DNA from: Gemmobacter sp.
GTDB taxonomy: Bacteria > Pseudomonadota > Alphaproteobacteria > Rhodobacterales > Rhodobacteraceae
DNA length: 64,000 nucleotides
Reading direction: 5' to 3'
Assembly: GCF_034676705.1 (NCBI RefSeq)
Contig: NZ_JAUCBS010000013.1
Coordinates: 880,501 to 944,500, forward strand
This document shows positions 7,252 through 15,955 of this stretch, piece after piece. The translations under genes and the position numbers were made by a program. Under the pieces are notes generated by a model that had not been told where the DNA came from, did not search any database, and worked only from the letters and a program-made list of their open reading frames with translations. How positions within the stretch are numbered: the first letter of the stretch is position 1; each line of letters starts with the position of its first letter.

Positions 7252-9417
7252 TCAGGGCCGGGATTTGGGGCGCAGCGCGGTGGGGCCGGCGGTTTCGCGC
7301 CATTCGCCAAGTTCGGGGTCGCCATCGGCGCCAAGCACGCCGCGGATCAGGGCGCCGGCATCGGCCGGGCGGGTGACGCCGGTTTCGGCAGCGTCTGCCG
7401 CAGGTTCCTCGGGCGGCGGATCGGTGAATTCGCCGTCGTCGCCCATTTCCAGATCGCCGGCATCGCCCATGGGTTCGTCGCCTTCGGCCTCGCCGATTTC
7501 ACCGGGGACCAGATCGTCGGGGCGGTCGGGCGGCGGGGGCAGCGCCTCGCCATCATCCTCGGGTTCGGGGTCGATCTGGATCAGCGCGGGGGCATCGGGC
7601 GGATCGTCGGGCGACACCAGTTTCAGCGCGATGCGGCGGTTGGCAACGCGGCCTTCCTCGGTTGCATTGTCGGCAATGGGTTCGGCGGCGCCATAGCCGC
7701 GCGCGCTCATTTCCGAGGTGTCCAGCCCGCGGGTATCCAGCGCGGTCAGCACCGCCTCGGCCCGCTGCTGGCTGAGGTCGAGGTTGGTGGCCGCGCGGCC
7801 CTGCGAATCGGTATGGCCGCCGATTTCCAGCGGCGTGCCGGTGCAATCGGCCAGCGCATCGACCAGTTCGCCGATGATGGCGTTCGATTCGCCCTCGATC
7901 TCGGCCTTGCCGGGGGCAAAGGTGATCTGGCGGCGGTCCAGCACGGCCGAGGCCAGCGCCAGGCATTCCGCCGGGGTCGGCAGGGCGCGGGCGGGATCGA
8001 GCTTTTCGTTATAGGTCACATCCACCGAAAAGCCCGCGCCCTGGCCCAGCCGGTCGGACAGCAGGCGCGAGATTTCGGACCGCGCCTCCTTGTTGCCGGT
8101 GACGCCGCGCACCGCCACGCGGTCGGGCTCCACCAGCAGCGCGCCATTGTGCAGCTCGGCCAGGGCGGCCAGCCCGGCCAGCACCCGCACGCCCCAGCCA
8201 TTGGGCAGGCTGTCGTCCAGCCGGGCGGCGGTGTAGATGTTCGTAGCGCCAAAGCGGGCGCGGGCAAAGGCCTCGACCGCGTCGCGCATCCGTTCATCCA
8301 CCAGCCGGCCGCGCAGCTGCACCGCGCCTTCGGGCGAGACGGTGGCGGTGAACTGGGCCGGGCCCTGCGGCCCTTCGGCCTGCGGGCGCGGCGTCAGGGT
8401 GGATTTCAGCGAGAACACATCGGGCAGGCGGGTGGTCAGCTCGCCGATCACGCGGTCGAAATCGGTTTGCGCCACGGTGGAATCGGCGATCAGCGTGACA
8501 TCCACGTCCGAGATGGTGACCGACCCTGCGCCCAGTTCGGCCAGCGCGGCGATCACCGCTTCGGCCGCATCCGGCCAGCGGGGCGAGGGGGCGCCAAGGC
8601 CCAGGGTGCAGGCGGGCGTTCCGGGCACCTGCGCCAGCCTGGCCGCGTTCAGGATGCGCGATTGCGACCGTTCGCTGTCGGCGGCGCAGGCATCGAATCG
8701 CGGCCCGCCATCGTCGATCACGAAGCGCAGCGTAAAGGGGGCGATGACCGGGCGGGGGGCGGAAATGGTGATCTGCGTAGGCACGCCCTGCGGCAGGGCA
8801 CGGCCCAGATCGGCCTCGAACCGGCGTTTCTGGGCGGGGCTGTCGGAAATGGCGGTCACCTGCACGCCATCGGCGGCGACCGAAATCTTGGACCGGGGCA
8901 GCAGGCGCAGCGCGACCAGGCCGAATTCCATTGCGGTATCCCAGGTGGCGGGCACCGGAAAATCGGCGGTTTCCAGCATGTTGGCCAGGCTTTCGGCCGG
9001 GGCCAGCTGGCGGGCGGTGGTCAGCAGGGCATCGGTTTTCCAGGCGGCGGGCACCAGCCCGATCATGGAAATCCCGTCATCGTTGCGCAGCAGCTCCAGC
9101 GAGAATCGCGGGGCGGTCAGCGCCTTGGTCGGTGTCACCTCCATGGCGTCGATCACCCGGCTGGCGCCGACCACGCGGCCGGCCACCGTTGTGGCGCGAA
9201 AGCGGATGGTTTCGGTGGGGGCGGTGCCGGTCAGCGTGACCAGCAGCCCGTCGGCCGAGGCGCTGGCCCAGTCCAGCCCGTTCGCCACAAGCGCCCGGGT
9301 GACATGGCGCTGGCTGCGCGATTCCAGCGCGCCGCCCACGGCCAGCGCCATCAGGAACGACAACAGCGCCGCACAGGCAAAGGACGCGACGGTCAGAATG
9401 GCAGGTGTCAGGCGCAT
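7252..9417 (-). CDS. OmpA-family peptidoglycan-binding protein with N-terminal BON-like repeat region
   Basis: 721 residues from the ATG at 9417; a GTG at 9444 is an alternative. The N-terminal hydrophobic segment (about 1-27) is a signal anchor. It is followed by a BON-like stretch (VTRALVANGLDWASASADGLLVTLTGTAPTE) and repeated BON-like beta/alpha units. The OmpA/MotB-type domain lies at roughly 495-600, with ITFAPGKAEI, the peptidoglycan-binding GGHTDSQG motif and RVANRRIALKL. An acidic, proline-rich tail of about 110 residues follows. It probably tethers the envelope to peptidoglycan. The coiled-coil membrane protein gene follows after 12 bp. Confidence 0.85.
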   Translation of the reverse strand: MRLTPAILTVASFACAALLSFLMALAVGGALESRSQRHVTRALVANGLDWASASADGLLVTLTGTAPTETIRFRATTVAGRVVGASRVIDAMEVTPTKALTAPRFSLELLRNDDGISMIGLVPAAWKTDALLTTARQLAPAESLANMLETADFPVPATWDTAMEFGLVALRLLPRSKISVAADGVQVTAISDSPAQKRRFEADLGRALPQGVPTQITISAPRPVIAPFTLRFVIDDGGPRFDACAADSERSQSRILNAARLAQVPGTPACTLGLGAPSPRWPDAAEAVIAALAELGAGSVTISDVDVTLIADSTVAQTDFDRVIGELTTRLPDVFSLKSTLTPRPQAEGPQGPAQFTATVSPEGAVQLRGRLVDERMRDAVEAFARARFGATNIYTAARLDDSLPNGWGVRVLAGLAALAELHNGALLVEPDRVAVRGVTGNKEARSEISRLLSDRLGQGAGFSVDVTYNEKLDPARALPTPAECLALASAVLDRRQITFAPGKAEIEGESNAIIGELVDALADCTGTPLEIGGHTDSQGRAATNLDLSQQRAEAVLTALDTRGLDTSEMSARGYGAAEPIADNATEEGRVANRRIALKLVSPDDPPDAPALIQIDPEPEDDGEALPPPPDRPDDLVPGEIGEAEGDEPMGDAGDLEMGDDGEFTDPPPEEPAADAAETGVTRPADAGALIRGVLGADGDPELGEWRETAGPTALRPKSRP

Positions 9418-9472
9418 GAGCGATTCCGCATCGTTATCGGGCACTGGTAAGGTGCCGAGGGGCGCGGTTCAA

Positions 9473-10441
9473 TCACGCCAGTGCCGCACCGGCAAGAAAC
9501 AGCGCAACCACCAGCCCCGCATCGCGGTTGGACCGGAACAGTTTCAGGCAGTTCACCGGATCGTCGATCTTCAGCTGTGCCAGCTGCCAGCCCAGATGCG
9601 CGGCAAAGACCCAAAGGCCTGCCAGCGCGATCAGCACCGGCAGCCAGCCCGCATCGGCGCCCAGCAGCGCCATCAGCACGGCCAGCGTCAGCAGCAGCAC
9701 CGACAGCGCCATGAACCCGCGCAGCCAGCCGACGGTGTGGGTGCCAAACAGCCGGGCGGTGGATTTGACGCCGATCAGGGCGTCATCCTCCTTGTCCTGA
9801 TGGGCATAGATCGTGTCGTAGAACAGCGTCCAGGCAATGCCCGACAGCCACAGCACCAGCGCCGGCCAGCCCAGCGTGCCGTCATGCGCGGCCCAGGCCA
9901 GCAGCGCGCCCCAGTTGAAGGCCAGCCCCAGGAACGCCTGCGGCCACCAGGTGAACCGCTTGGCAAACGGGTAGACCGCGACCAGCGCCAGCGACCCGAC
10001 GCCCAGCCAGATCGCCAGCGGTGGAAAGGTCAGCAGCACCCCAAAGGCGACCAGCGCCTGCGCCACCATCCAGACCAGCGCCTGCCGCACCGAAACCTGA
10101 CCCGACGGGATCGGGCGCGAGCGGGTGCGCGCGACGGCGGCGTCGAAATCGCGGTCGGTGATGTCGTTCCAGGTGCAGCCGGCGCCGCGCATCAGAAAGG
10201 CCCCGATGCCGCAGGCCAGCGCCACCCACAGATCCCACCAGCCGGGTGTGCCGGACGCCGCCGCCAGCGCCACGCCCCACCAGCAGGGCAACAGCAGCAG
10301 CCAGGTGCCGATCGGCCGGTCCGCCCGACTCAGGCGCAGATAGGGCCGCGCGGCCGCGGGGGCCCAGCGATCCACCCAGTTGCCGGCCACGGCATCGGCG
10401 ACCTGTCCCGCAGGCTCTGGCATTCGCGGCGTGTCGGTCAT
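9473..10441 (-). CDS. ubiA: 4-hydroxybenzoate polyprenyltransferase
   Basis: 322 residues from the ATG at 10441 (MTDTPRMPEP); an upstream in-frame codon would overlap the divergent rsmE start. UbiA joins the polyprenyl chain to 4-hydroxybenzoate in ubiquinone synthesis in the inner membrane. The two Asp-rich motifs are present: NDITDRDFD at residues 92-100 and DTIYAHQDKEDD near residue 222, with about eight hydrophobic segments. Only 12 bp separate it from the divergent rsmE start, so their promoters must overlap the coding ends. Confidence 0.95.
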   Translation of the reverse strand: MTDTPRMPEPAGQVADAVAGNWVDRWAPAAARPYLRLSRADRPIGTWLLLLPCWWGVALAAASGTPGWWDLWVALACGIGAFLMRGAGCTWNDITDRDFDAAVARTRSRPIPSGQVSVRQALVWMVAQALVAFGVLLTFPPLAIWLGVGSLALVAVYPFAKRFTWWPQAFLGLAFNWGALLAWAAHDGTLGWPALVLWLSGIAWTLFYDTIYAHQDKEDDALIGVKSTARLFGTHTVGWLRGFMALSVLLLTLAVLMALLGADAGWLPVLIALAGLWVFAAHLGWQLAQLKIDDPVNCLKLFRSNRDAGLVVALFLAGAALA

Positions 10442-10453
10442 ACACCTGTTCCC

Positions 10454-11176
10454 ATGACACCCAAGGTCCGCCTTCATCTAGACCAGCCGCTTGTGCCGGG
10501 GCAACCGCTCCAGCTGGATCGCGACCAGTCGAACTATCTCTTTGCCGTGATGCGGCTGGAGGTGGGGCAGTCGATTCTGGCCTTCAACGGACGCGATGGG
10601 GAATGGGTAGCGACGGTTGCCGCCGCCTCGAAGCGGGGGGGCGAGCTGTTCGTGCAGCACCAGACGCGGCCCGTGCAGCTGCCACCCGACCTGTGGCTGA
10701 TGTTCGCGCCGATCAAAAAGGCGCGCACCGATTTCATCGTGGAAAAGGCGACCGAACTGGGTGCCGCCCGCATCATGCCGGTGATGACCGAATATACCAA
10801 CGCCGAACGCATCCGGCAGGACCGCCTGCAAGCCCATGCGGTCGAGGCGACGGAACAATGCGGCGGCACCTTCGTGCCGGTGGTGGACGATCTGCAACCC
10901 TTGTCGCGCGTCCTGGCGGGATGGCAGCCCGGGCGCCAGCTTTTGTGGTGCGACGAGGCAATGGTCGGCGCCTCGCGCCCGCTGACGGACCTGCCGCGCG
11001 GGCCGTGGGCGGTGCTGATCGGGCCCGAGGGCGGGTTTTCGGCGGCCGAACAGGCCCGGCTGCGCGCGCTGCCCTTTGTGCATGCGCTCTCGCTTGGCCC
11101 GCGCATCCTGCGCGCCGATACGGCGGCGGTCGCGGCGCTGACGCTGTGGCAGGCGGCACTGGGGGATTGGGGATGA
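10454..11176 (+). CDS. rsmE: 16S rRNA (uracil-1498-N3)-methyltransferase
   Basis: 240 residues from the ATG at 10454; the long upstream open frame is antisense to ubiA and the OmpA gene. RsmE methylates U1498 of 16S rRNA. An N-terminal PUA-like region (DQSNYLFAVMRLEVGQ) precedes the SPOUT knot domain with KKARTDFIVEKATELGA, LIGPEGGFSAAE and LSLGPRILRADTAAVAAL, the AdoMet-binding signatures. It begins a four-gene run in which each stop overlaps the next start. Confidence 0.95.
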   Translation: MTPKVRLHLDQPLVPGQPLQLDRDQSNYLFAVMRLEVGQSILAFNGRDGEWVATVAAASKRGGELFVQHQTRPVQLPPDLWLMFAPIKKARTDFIVEKATELGAARIMPVMTEYTNAERIRQDRLQAHAVEATEQCGGTFVPVVDDLQPLSRVLAGWQPGRQLLWCDEAMVGASRPLTDLPRGPWAVLIGPEGGFSAAEQARLRALPFVHALSLGPRILRADTAAVAALTLWQAALGDWG

Positions 11177-12000
11177 TCCGGCTGGCCGCGCCGGGCGATG
11201 AACAGGCGCTGGCCGGCTTTCTGGCCGGGCATCTGGAAACCTCGATGTTCGCGGCTTCCAATCTGGAAACGCAAGGCTTGGGCGGCGGCGATCATCCACA
11301 TGCCACGCGGTTCGTGCTGCATCTGGCGGATGGCCGGATCGCGGCGGTTCTGGGGCTGTCGAACAACGGCTTCCTGCTGTGCCAGGCCCCGCAGCTGACC
11401 CCCGATCTGGCGCGGGCCATGCTGGCACCGCTGGCCGGCCTGCCGGCGCAGGGCATGACGGGCGAGGCGGGGCAGGTGGCCGGGTTTCTGGCCGCGCTGG
11501 ACAGCCAGCCCGCGCTGAACACGGTCGAGCCGCTGTTTTCGCTGGACCTTGACCGTCTGCCCGACAGCTTGGCGCCCATCCGTCCGGCGCAGCCGCAGGA
11601 TGTGCCGCTGCTGACCGGCTGGTTCGCCGCCTATCTGCGGGAAACCCAGACCGGCCCGGCGACGCAGGCCGAGACCCGCGCGCGGGCGGCGGTGGGCGGG
11701 CCGGTGCGCCTGCTGGTGCAGGATGGCCAGCCGGTTGCCATGGCGTCGATCAACGCGGCGGCAGGCGATACGGTGCAACTGGGCGGCGTCTTCACCCCGG
11801 CGGAGCGGCGCGGGCAGGGGCTGGCCGGGCTGGCGGTGGCCGCGCTGCTGGCCGAACGCCGCGCCGCCGGTGCCCGCCGCGCGATCCTGTTCGCAGCCTC
11901 CGAGTCGGCGGCCCGCGCCTATACCCGTATCGGTTTCCGGCGCATCGGCAGCTATCGCATCGCGCTCTGGCCCGGGCGCCCGGTCGGGGTGCGCCCGTGA
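11173..12000 (+). CDS. GNAT family N-acetyltransferase
   Basis: 275 residues, starting ATGA in the rsmE stop. The C-terminal half is a GNAT domain: GGVFTPAERRGQGLAGLAVAALLAERRAAGARRAILFA contains the acetyl-CoA pyrophosphate loop (RRGQGLAG), and SESAARAYTRIGFRRIGSYRI is the usual C-terminal strand. The N-terminal half looks like a degenerate second GNAT-like fold (tandem type). The substrate is unknown; coupling to rsmE suggests an rRNA or protein modification role but does not prove it. Confidence 0.85.
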   Translation: MIRLAAPGDEQALAGFLAGHLETSMFAASNLETQGLGGGDHPHATRFVLHLADGRIAAVLGLSNNGFLLCQAPQLTPDLARAMLAPLAGLPAQGMTGEAGQVAGFLAALDSQPALNTVEPLFSLDLDRLPDSLAPIRPAQPQDVPLLTGWFAAYLRETQTGPATQAETRARAAVGGPVRLLVQDGQPVAMASINAAAGDTVQLGGVFTPAERRGQGLAGLAVAALLAERRAAGARRAILFAASESAARAYTRIGFRRIGSYRIALWPGRPVGVRP

Positions 12001-12911
12001 CCCAGACCCTGACGATTCTGAACGCCGCGCTGGACATGGCCTTTGGCCCCGGGCAGGTCGTCGCCGACCGCGTGCTGCAACGGTCGCCGCAGGCGCTGGT
12101 CGGGGCGGGGCTGTCGGCGGGCCAGCCGGTCATCGTCAAGCAGTTCCTGGGCCCCGATGCCGCGCAAGCCGCCGCCCGTCTGGCCGAGGCGCATGGCGCC
12201 GTCGCCCCGCATATGGCCAGCGGCCCGTTCCGCCTGGCCCCCCTGCTGCATGTGGCCCCGGATCTGGGGCTGGCCGTGCTGGGGCAGGCGCCAGGCCAGC
12301 GGATGGATGCGGTGCTGGGCCGGGCCGGGCCGGCCGAACGCGGGGCGGTGCTGCACCTTGCGGGTGGCTGGCTGGCCGCCTTTGCCGCGCCGCGCCTGCA
12401 CAGGGGGCGCAGCAACCTGCATGCGGTGATCCGCCGCCGCAAGGAACACCAGCCGCCCGCGCTGCCCGAACCGGACCGCGCGCTGACCGGCCGCGTGCTG
12501 GCCGCGCTGCGTGATCTGGCCCGGGCGCTGGCCGAAAGGCCGTTGGCGCTGTCGGGCGTGCATGGCGACCTGACGCCCTACAACCTGCACATCGCCACCG
12601 CTGGCGACGGGCTGGCAATCTGGGGGTTCGATCTGCAACCGCCACGCCTGCGCCCGGTGGCACAGGATGCTGCACAGTTCCTGGTGGTCGCGGGCCTGCG
12701 CCTGCCGCCCGAACCCGGCCCGCTGCGCGATGGCCTGCCGGCCAGCGATGCCGACCAGTTCCTGGCCGCCTGCCCGGGGCTGGAGCCGCCTGCCGTGCGC
12801 TTTTTCATCGCCGACCGCCTGCTGCGCGCCCTGCACGATGCCATGCCGGGATCGGCCCGCGCGCTGGCCGCCCGGCAGGCCCTTGCCCACTGGCTGGAGG
12901 ACGCGGCATGA
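11997..12911 (+). CDS. Aminoglycoside-phosphotransferase-fold kinase-like protein
   Basis: 304 residues with a GTG start overlapping the previous stop (GTGA). The small-molecule kinase fold is marked by the catalytic-loop sequence VHGDLTPYNLHI (HGDxxxxN), followed by GFDLQ in place of the usual DFG-like metal motif, which is a modest deviation. Upstream are a lysine strand (QPVIVKQFL) and an Arg/Lys-rich segment (RLHRGRSNLHAVIRRRK). The substrate is unknown; resistance function is not implied. It is the third gene of the rsmE operon and overlaps the fourth as ATGA. Confidence 0.75.
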   Translation: MTQTLTILNAALDMAFGPGQVVADRVLQRSPQALVGAGLSAGQPVIVKQFLGPDAAQAAARLAEAHGAVAPHMASGPFRLAPLLHVAPDLGLAVLGQAPGQRMDAVLGRAGPAERGAVLHLAGGWLAAFAAPRLHRGRSNLHAVIRRRKEHQPPALPEPDRALTGRVLAALRDLARALAERPLALSGVHGDLTPYNLHIATAGDGLAIWGFDLQPPRLRPVAQDAAQFLVVAGLRLPPEPGPLRDGLPASDADQFLAACPGLEPPAVRFFIADRLLRALHDAMPGSARALAARQALAHWLEDAA

Positions 12912-13432
12912 GCCTGGTCCGCCCCGAGGCCGCCGCCCGCCTTTATCGCTGGCGCGAGGCGATTGGCGCCGCCCTGGCGCTGGCGCTGGGCCTGTGGCTG
13001 GCCACGCGCGGCGGCTGGCTGCTGCTGGGCCTGGGCGCGGCGGTCATGCTGATCGGTGCCGGGCTGCTGGTGACGGCGGTGCAGCGGCTGCGCTTTGCCC
13101 CCACCTCGCGCGGGCCGGGCGTGGTCGAGGTGGATGAAGGCCAGATCGCCTGGTTCGGCCCCGGGATCGGCGGCTTTGTCTCGGTGGCCGAACTGGCCGA
13201 ACTGGGGCTGGTCACCGTGCAGGGCCTGCGCGTCTGGCGCCTGCGCCAGACCGATGGCCAGATGCTGCTGGTTCCCGTCGATGCCGAAGGTGCCGGCCAG
13301 CTCTACGATGCGCTGACCACCCTGCCGGGGATCGAGGGCCACCGCCTGCTGGCGGCCCTTGGGAACCCGGCCGATACCCCGCTGATCTGGCGGCGCGAAC
13401 CGTCACGCATTCTTCGCTTTCCCCGGCCTTGA
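12908..13432 (+). CDS. Hypothetical two-helix membrane protein
   Basis: 174 residues, starting ATGA in the previous stop. Two closely spaced hydrophobic helices (about 17-34 and 36-56) form a hairpin, followed by a soluble beta-rich region (GVVEVDEGQIAWFGPGIGGFVSVAELAELGLV) that resembles PH-like photosystem-assembly or YcxB-type domains. I do not recognise a named family. It is the last gene of the rsmE run, 57 bp before gshA. Confidence 0.75.
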   Translation: MSLVRPEAAARLYRWREAIGAALALALGLWLATRGGWLLLGLGAAVMLIGAGLLVTAVQRLRFAPTSRGPGVVEVDEGQIAWFGPGIGGFVSVAELAELGLVTVQGLRVWRLRQTDGQMLLVPVDAEGAGQLYDALTTLPGIEGHRLLAALGNPADTPLIWRREPSRILRFPRP

Positions 13433-13489
13433 CTCGGCCGCGGCTTGGCGCCACCTCTGCCCACCGTAAACCACGATCGGAGTAGCCAC

Positions 13490-14836
13490 ATGTCCATTCC
13501 CCAGTCCGGCGGCGGGCCGATCGAACACCCCGGGCAACTGGCGGATTACATGGCATCGGGCTGCAAGCCGGCCGATCAATGGCGCATCGGCACCGAACAC
13601 GAGAAATTCGGCTGGCTGACCGCGAACCGCCAGCCGCTGCCCTACGAAGGGCCGGCCTCGGTGCGCGCCATCCTGGAAGGGCTGCGTGACCGTTTCGGCT
13701 GGACCGAGGTGCGCGAGGCCGGCGCCCTGATCGGCCTGACGCGCGATGGCGCCAATATCTCGCTGGAACCGGGCGGGCAGCTGGAACTGTCGGGCGCCCC
13801 GCTGGCCGACATCCACGCGACCAGGGCGGAACTGGACAATCACCTGGCCGAAGTGGCAGCGGTGGCCGACCCGCTGGGCGTGCGCTTCATGGGGATCGGC
13901 GCGGCACCGGAATGGCGCCACGATGACATGCCGGTCATGCCCAAGGGCCGCTACCGCCTGATGACCGACTATATGGGGCGCGTCGGCACCCATGGCACCC
14001 AGATGATGTATCGCACCTGCACCGTGCAGGTGAATCTGGACTTCGCGTCCGAAGCCGACATGGTGAAAAAGCTGCGCGTCGCCATCGCGCTGCAACCTGT
14101 TGCCACGGCGCTGTTCGCCTCCTCCCCGTTCTTCGATGGCAAGCCGAACGGCCACCGCAGCTGGCGCAGCCGCATCTGGCGCGGCCTCGACGATGCGCGC
14201 ACCGGCATGTTGCCCTTTGTCTTCGAAGACGGCTTCGGGTTCGAACGCTATGCCGACTGGGTGCTGGATGTGCCGATGTATTTCGTCTACCGCGACGGCC
14301 GCTATGTCGATGCCCGCGGCCAGTCGTTCCGCGATTTCCTGCTGGGCAAGCTGCCCGCGCTGCCCGGCGAAATTCCCACGCTGTCCGACTGGGCCGATCA
14401 CCTGACAACGGTGTTCCCCGAAGCCCGCATCAAGAAATACATGGAAATGCGCGGCGCCGATGCGGGCAGCCGGGCGCATCTGGTGGCGCTGCCGGCGTTC
14501 TGGACCGGGCTGATGTATGATACCGGCGCGTTGGATGCCGCCTGGGATCTGGTCAAGGGCTGGTCCGCCGACACCCGCCAGTCCCTGCGGGTCGCCGCCT
14601 CGGAACGGGGGCTGAAAGCCGAGGTCGATGGCATCCGCATGCTCGACCTGGCCCGGCAAGCGCTGAAACTGTCCCGCGCCGGGCTTGCCGCCCGTGGCAA
14701 GGACGAAACACGGTTCCTCGCCCCGATCGAACTGCACGCCGCCACCGGCCGCACCCAGGCCGATGATCTGCTGGCCGCCTGGGAAGGCGCCTGGAACCAC
14801 GACCTGACGCCGATCTATCCGGCCGTCAGCCTCTAG
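13490..14836 (+). CDS. gshA: Glutamate-cysteine ligase, plant/alphaproteobacterial type
   Basis: 448 residues from ATG 13490, preceded by CGGAGTAG. It makes gamma-glutamylcysteine in glutathione synthesis. Family signatures include WRIGTEHEKFGW (about 23-34), ISLEPGGQLELSG and RTCTVQVNLDF, typical of the GCS2/plant-type enzymes rather than the E. coli type. The TAG stop is split by an IS630-type insertion: T and A come from the target and G from the element. Removing the element with one TA copy restores CTC TAG GGG, so the protein end is unchanged. Downstream transcription is probably altered. Confidence 0.95.
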   Translation: MSIPQSGGGPIEHPGQLADYMASGCKPADQWRIGTEHEKFGWLTANRQPLPYEGPASVRAILEGLRDRFGWTEVREAGALIGLTRDGANISLEPGGQLELSGAPLADIHATRAELDNHLAEVAAVADPLGVRFMGIGAAPEWRHDDMPVMPKGRYRLMTDYMGRVGTHGTQMMYRTCTVQVNLDFASEADMVKKLRVAIALQPVATALFASSPFFDGKPNGHRSWRSRIWRGLDDARTGMLPFVFEDGFGFERYADWVLDVPMYFVYRDGRYVDARGQSFRDFLLGKLPALPGEIPTLSDWADHLTTVFPEARIKKYMEMRGADAGSRAHLVALPAFWTGLMYDTGALDAAWDLVKGWSADTRQSLRVAASERGLKAEVDGIRMLDLARQALKLSRAGLAARGKDETRFLAPIELHAATGRTQADDLLAAWEGAWNHDLTPIYPAVSL

Positions 14837-15478
14837 CGCCTGTCTGAGCTGGATTGAAGCATATCCGGCGTGCCGGAGGTAGGTTTTGCATTCGTCTGGT
14901 GTGAAGGCGTCCAGCAAGGTTCCGACCCTTCGCCACGAGGCTTCGATGGTGCGTTCATCGGCTTTTCGGAACAGGGTCTTGAGCTTGGCGAAGACCATTT
15001 CGATGGGGTTCAGGTCCGGGCTGCAGGGAGGCAGGAACAACAGATGTGCCCCTGCGGCCCGGATCAGCTGTCGGGCGGGTCGGCCCTTGTGGCTGCCGAG
15101 GTTGTCGGCGATGACCGCATCGCCAGGGGCGAGTGTCGGGGCGAGGCATTGGCTGACCCAGGCGGTGAACATCTCGCCATTGATCGGGCCATCCAGCACG
15201 AAGGGCGCGACGATCCGGTCGTGGCGCGGCCCGGCGGGGAAGGTCAGCGTCTTCCAATGCCCATGCGGGACATGCGCGGTCAGCCTCTGACCCCTCGCGG
15301 CCCAGCCGCAGGTCCGGGTCATGTTGGTCTTGATCCCGTTCGCCTGCTCTCTCGAACCAGTGGCGTTCGCAGGCTCACCATCGATGAAGATCCGCCGCTT
15401 GGGATCGAGGCGATGCTGGCGCGCCCGCCATCGCGCCCGGAACCGCGCCACCTTCGGGCGCAGCTGTTCGATGGCCAT
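14837..15478 (-). pseudogene. IS630 transposase orfB (DDE domain), probably defective
   Basis: It starts ATG inside the orfA stop (TGATG), so normal expression needs a -1 frameshift. The DDE residues can be located: D in RRIFID, D in VIADNLGSHKG, and E in SPDLNPIEMVFAKLK. Two oddities are visible. Where relatives have FIDETW-IKTNMT, this copy has about 15 residues (GEPANATGSREQANG) replacing ETW, right after the first catalytic Asp. There is also no stop codon inside the element: the frame runs out after YLRHAGYASIQLRQA and stays open about 1.4 kb antisense to gshA. Confidence 0.7.
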
Positions 15479-15831
15479 CAGGGACTTTCTTTGACCGTCT
15501 GGCCTGCGCGTCTGACGAACCGCCAGACCGTGTCATGGGCCACCGTCACACCGCGAGCGGCCAGTTCCGCCGTCAGCGCCCGCATCGTCAGGTCGGGCTT
15601 CTCGGCGAGCCGGGCCAGCAGCCAGTCCCCGACCTCGCCTGCCAGAGCCCGCGGGCGATGACCGCCGATCTTGCCGTGAGCCTGCCCGCGCCCACCCCGC
15701 TGCCGCTGTCCGATCCGAACCGCCGATGCAACCGAAACCCCAAACCGCTTCGCGGCCGACCGGACCGTCTCGCCCTCCTCCAACGCTCGCGCAACGCGCA
15801 TCCCAAGGTCTATCAAAAGCGGTGCCACCAT
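15478..15831 (-). CDS. IS630 transposase orfA (helix-turn-helix domain)
   Basis: 117 residues from the ATG at 15831, chosen because AAGGGGCG precedes it by a few bases. It encodes the N-terminal DNA-binding half of an IS630-type transposase: LIDLGMRVARALEEGETVRSAAKRFGVSVASAVRIGQR, then LTMRALTAELAARGVTVAHDTVWRFVRRAG. It ends ...VKESP-stop, overlapping orfB; AAAGAAAG lies just upstream of the stop and could be the slippery site. A start at 15846 is also possible. Confidence 0.8.
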   Translation of the reverse strand: MVAPLLIDLGMRVARALEEGETVRSAAKRFGVSVASAVRIGQRQRGGRGQAHGKIGGHRPRALAGEVGDWLLARLAEKPDLTMRALTAELAARGVTVAHDTVWRFVRRAGQTVKESP

Positions 15832-15955
15832 ATCCCGCCCCTTCATCTGGTCGGGACAGTGAAGCACAACACAATCGTTCCAGGAATCCCCCATCCCGAT
15901 CCATGCACGCCCGGTGGGCGCTAGGGGCGTCAATTGGTCAGGGCAAATCGGAGAT

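Larger units (their letters stand above)
14836..15921 (-). mobile_element. IS630-family insertion sequence
   Basis: About 1.09 kb between two TA dinucleotides that both lie in CTAG (14833-14836 and 15921-15924), matching the IS630 habit of duplicating TA. The ends are GCGCC...GGCGC; beyond five bases the terminal repeats match poorly. It carries the two transposase frames orfA and orfB on the minus strand, facing gshA. Confidence 0.8.

Noticed and set aside
8237..10453. Long plus-strand frame running into rsmE
   Set aside because: Antisense to the OmpA-like gene and ubiA; only the part from ATG 10454 shows RsmE motifs.
13403..14835. Extension of the IS630 orfB frame antisense to gshA
   Set aside because: Lies outside the element and has no transposase motifs; it is open only because of GC-rich antisense codon bias.
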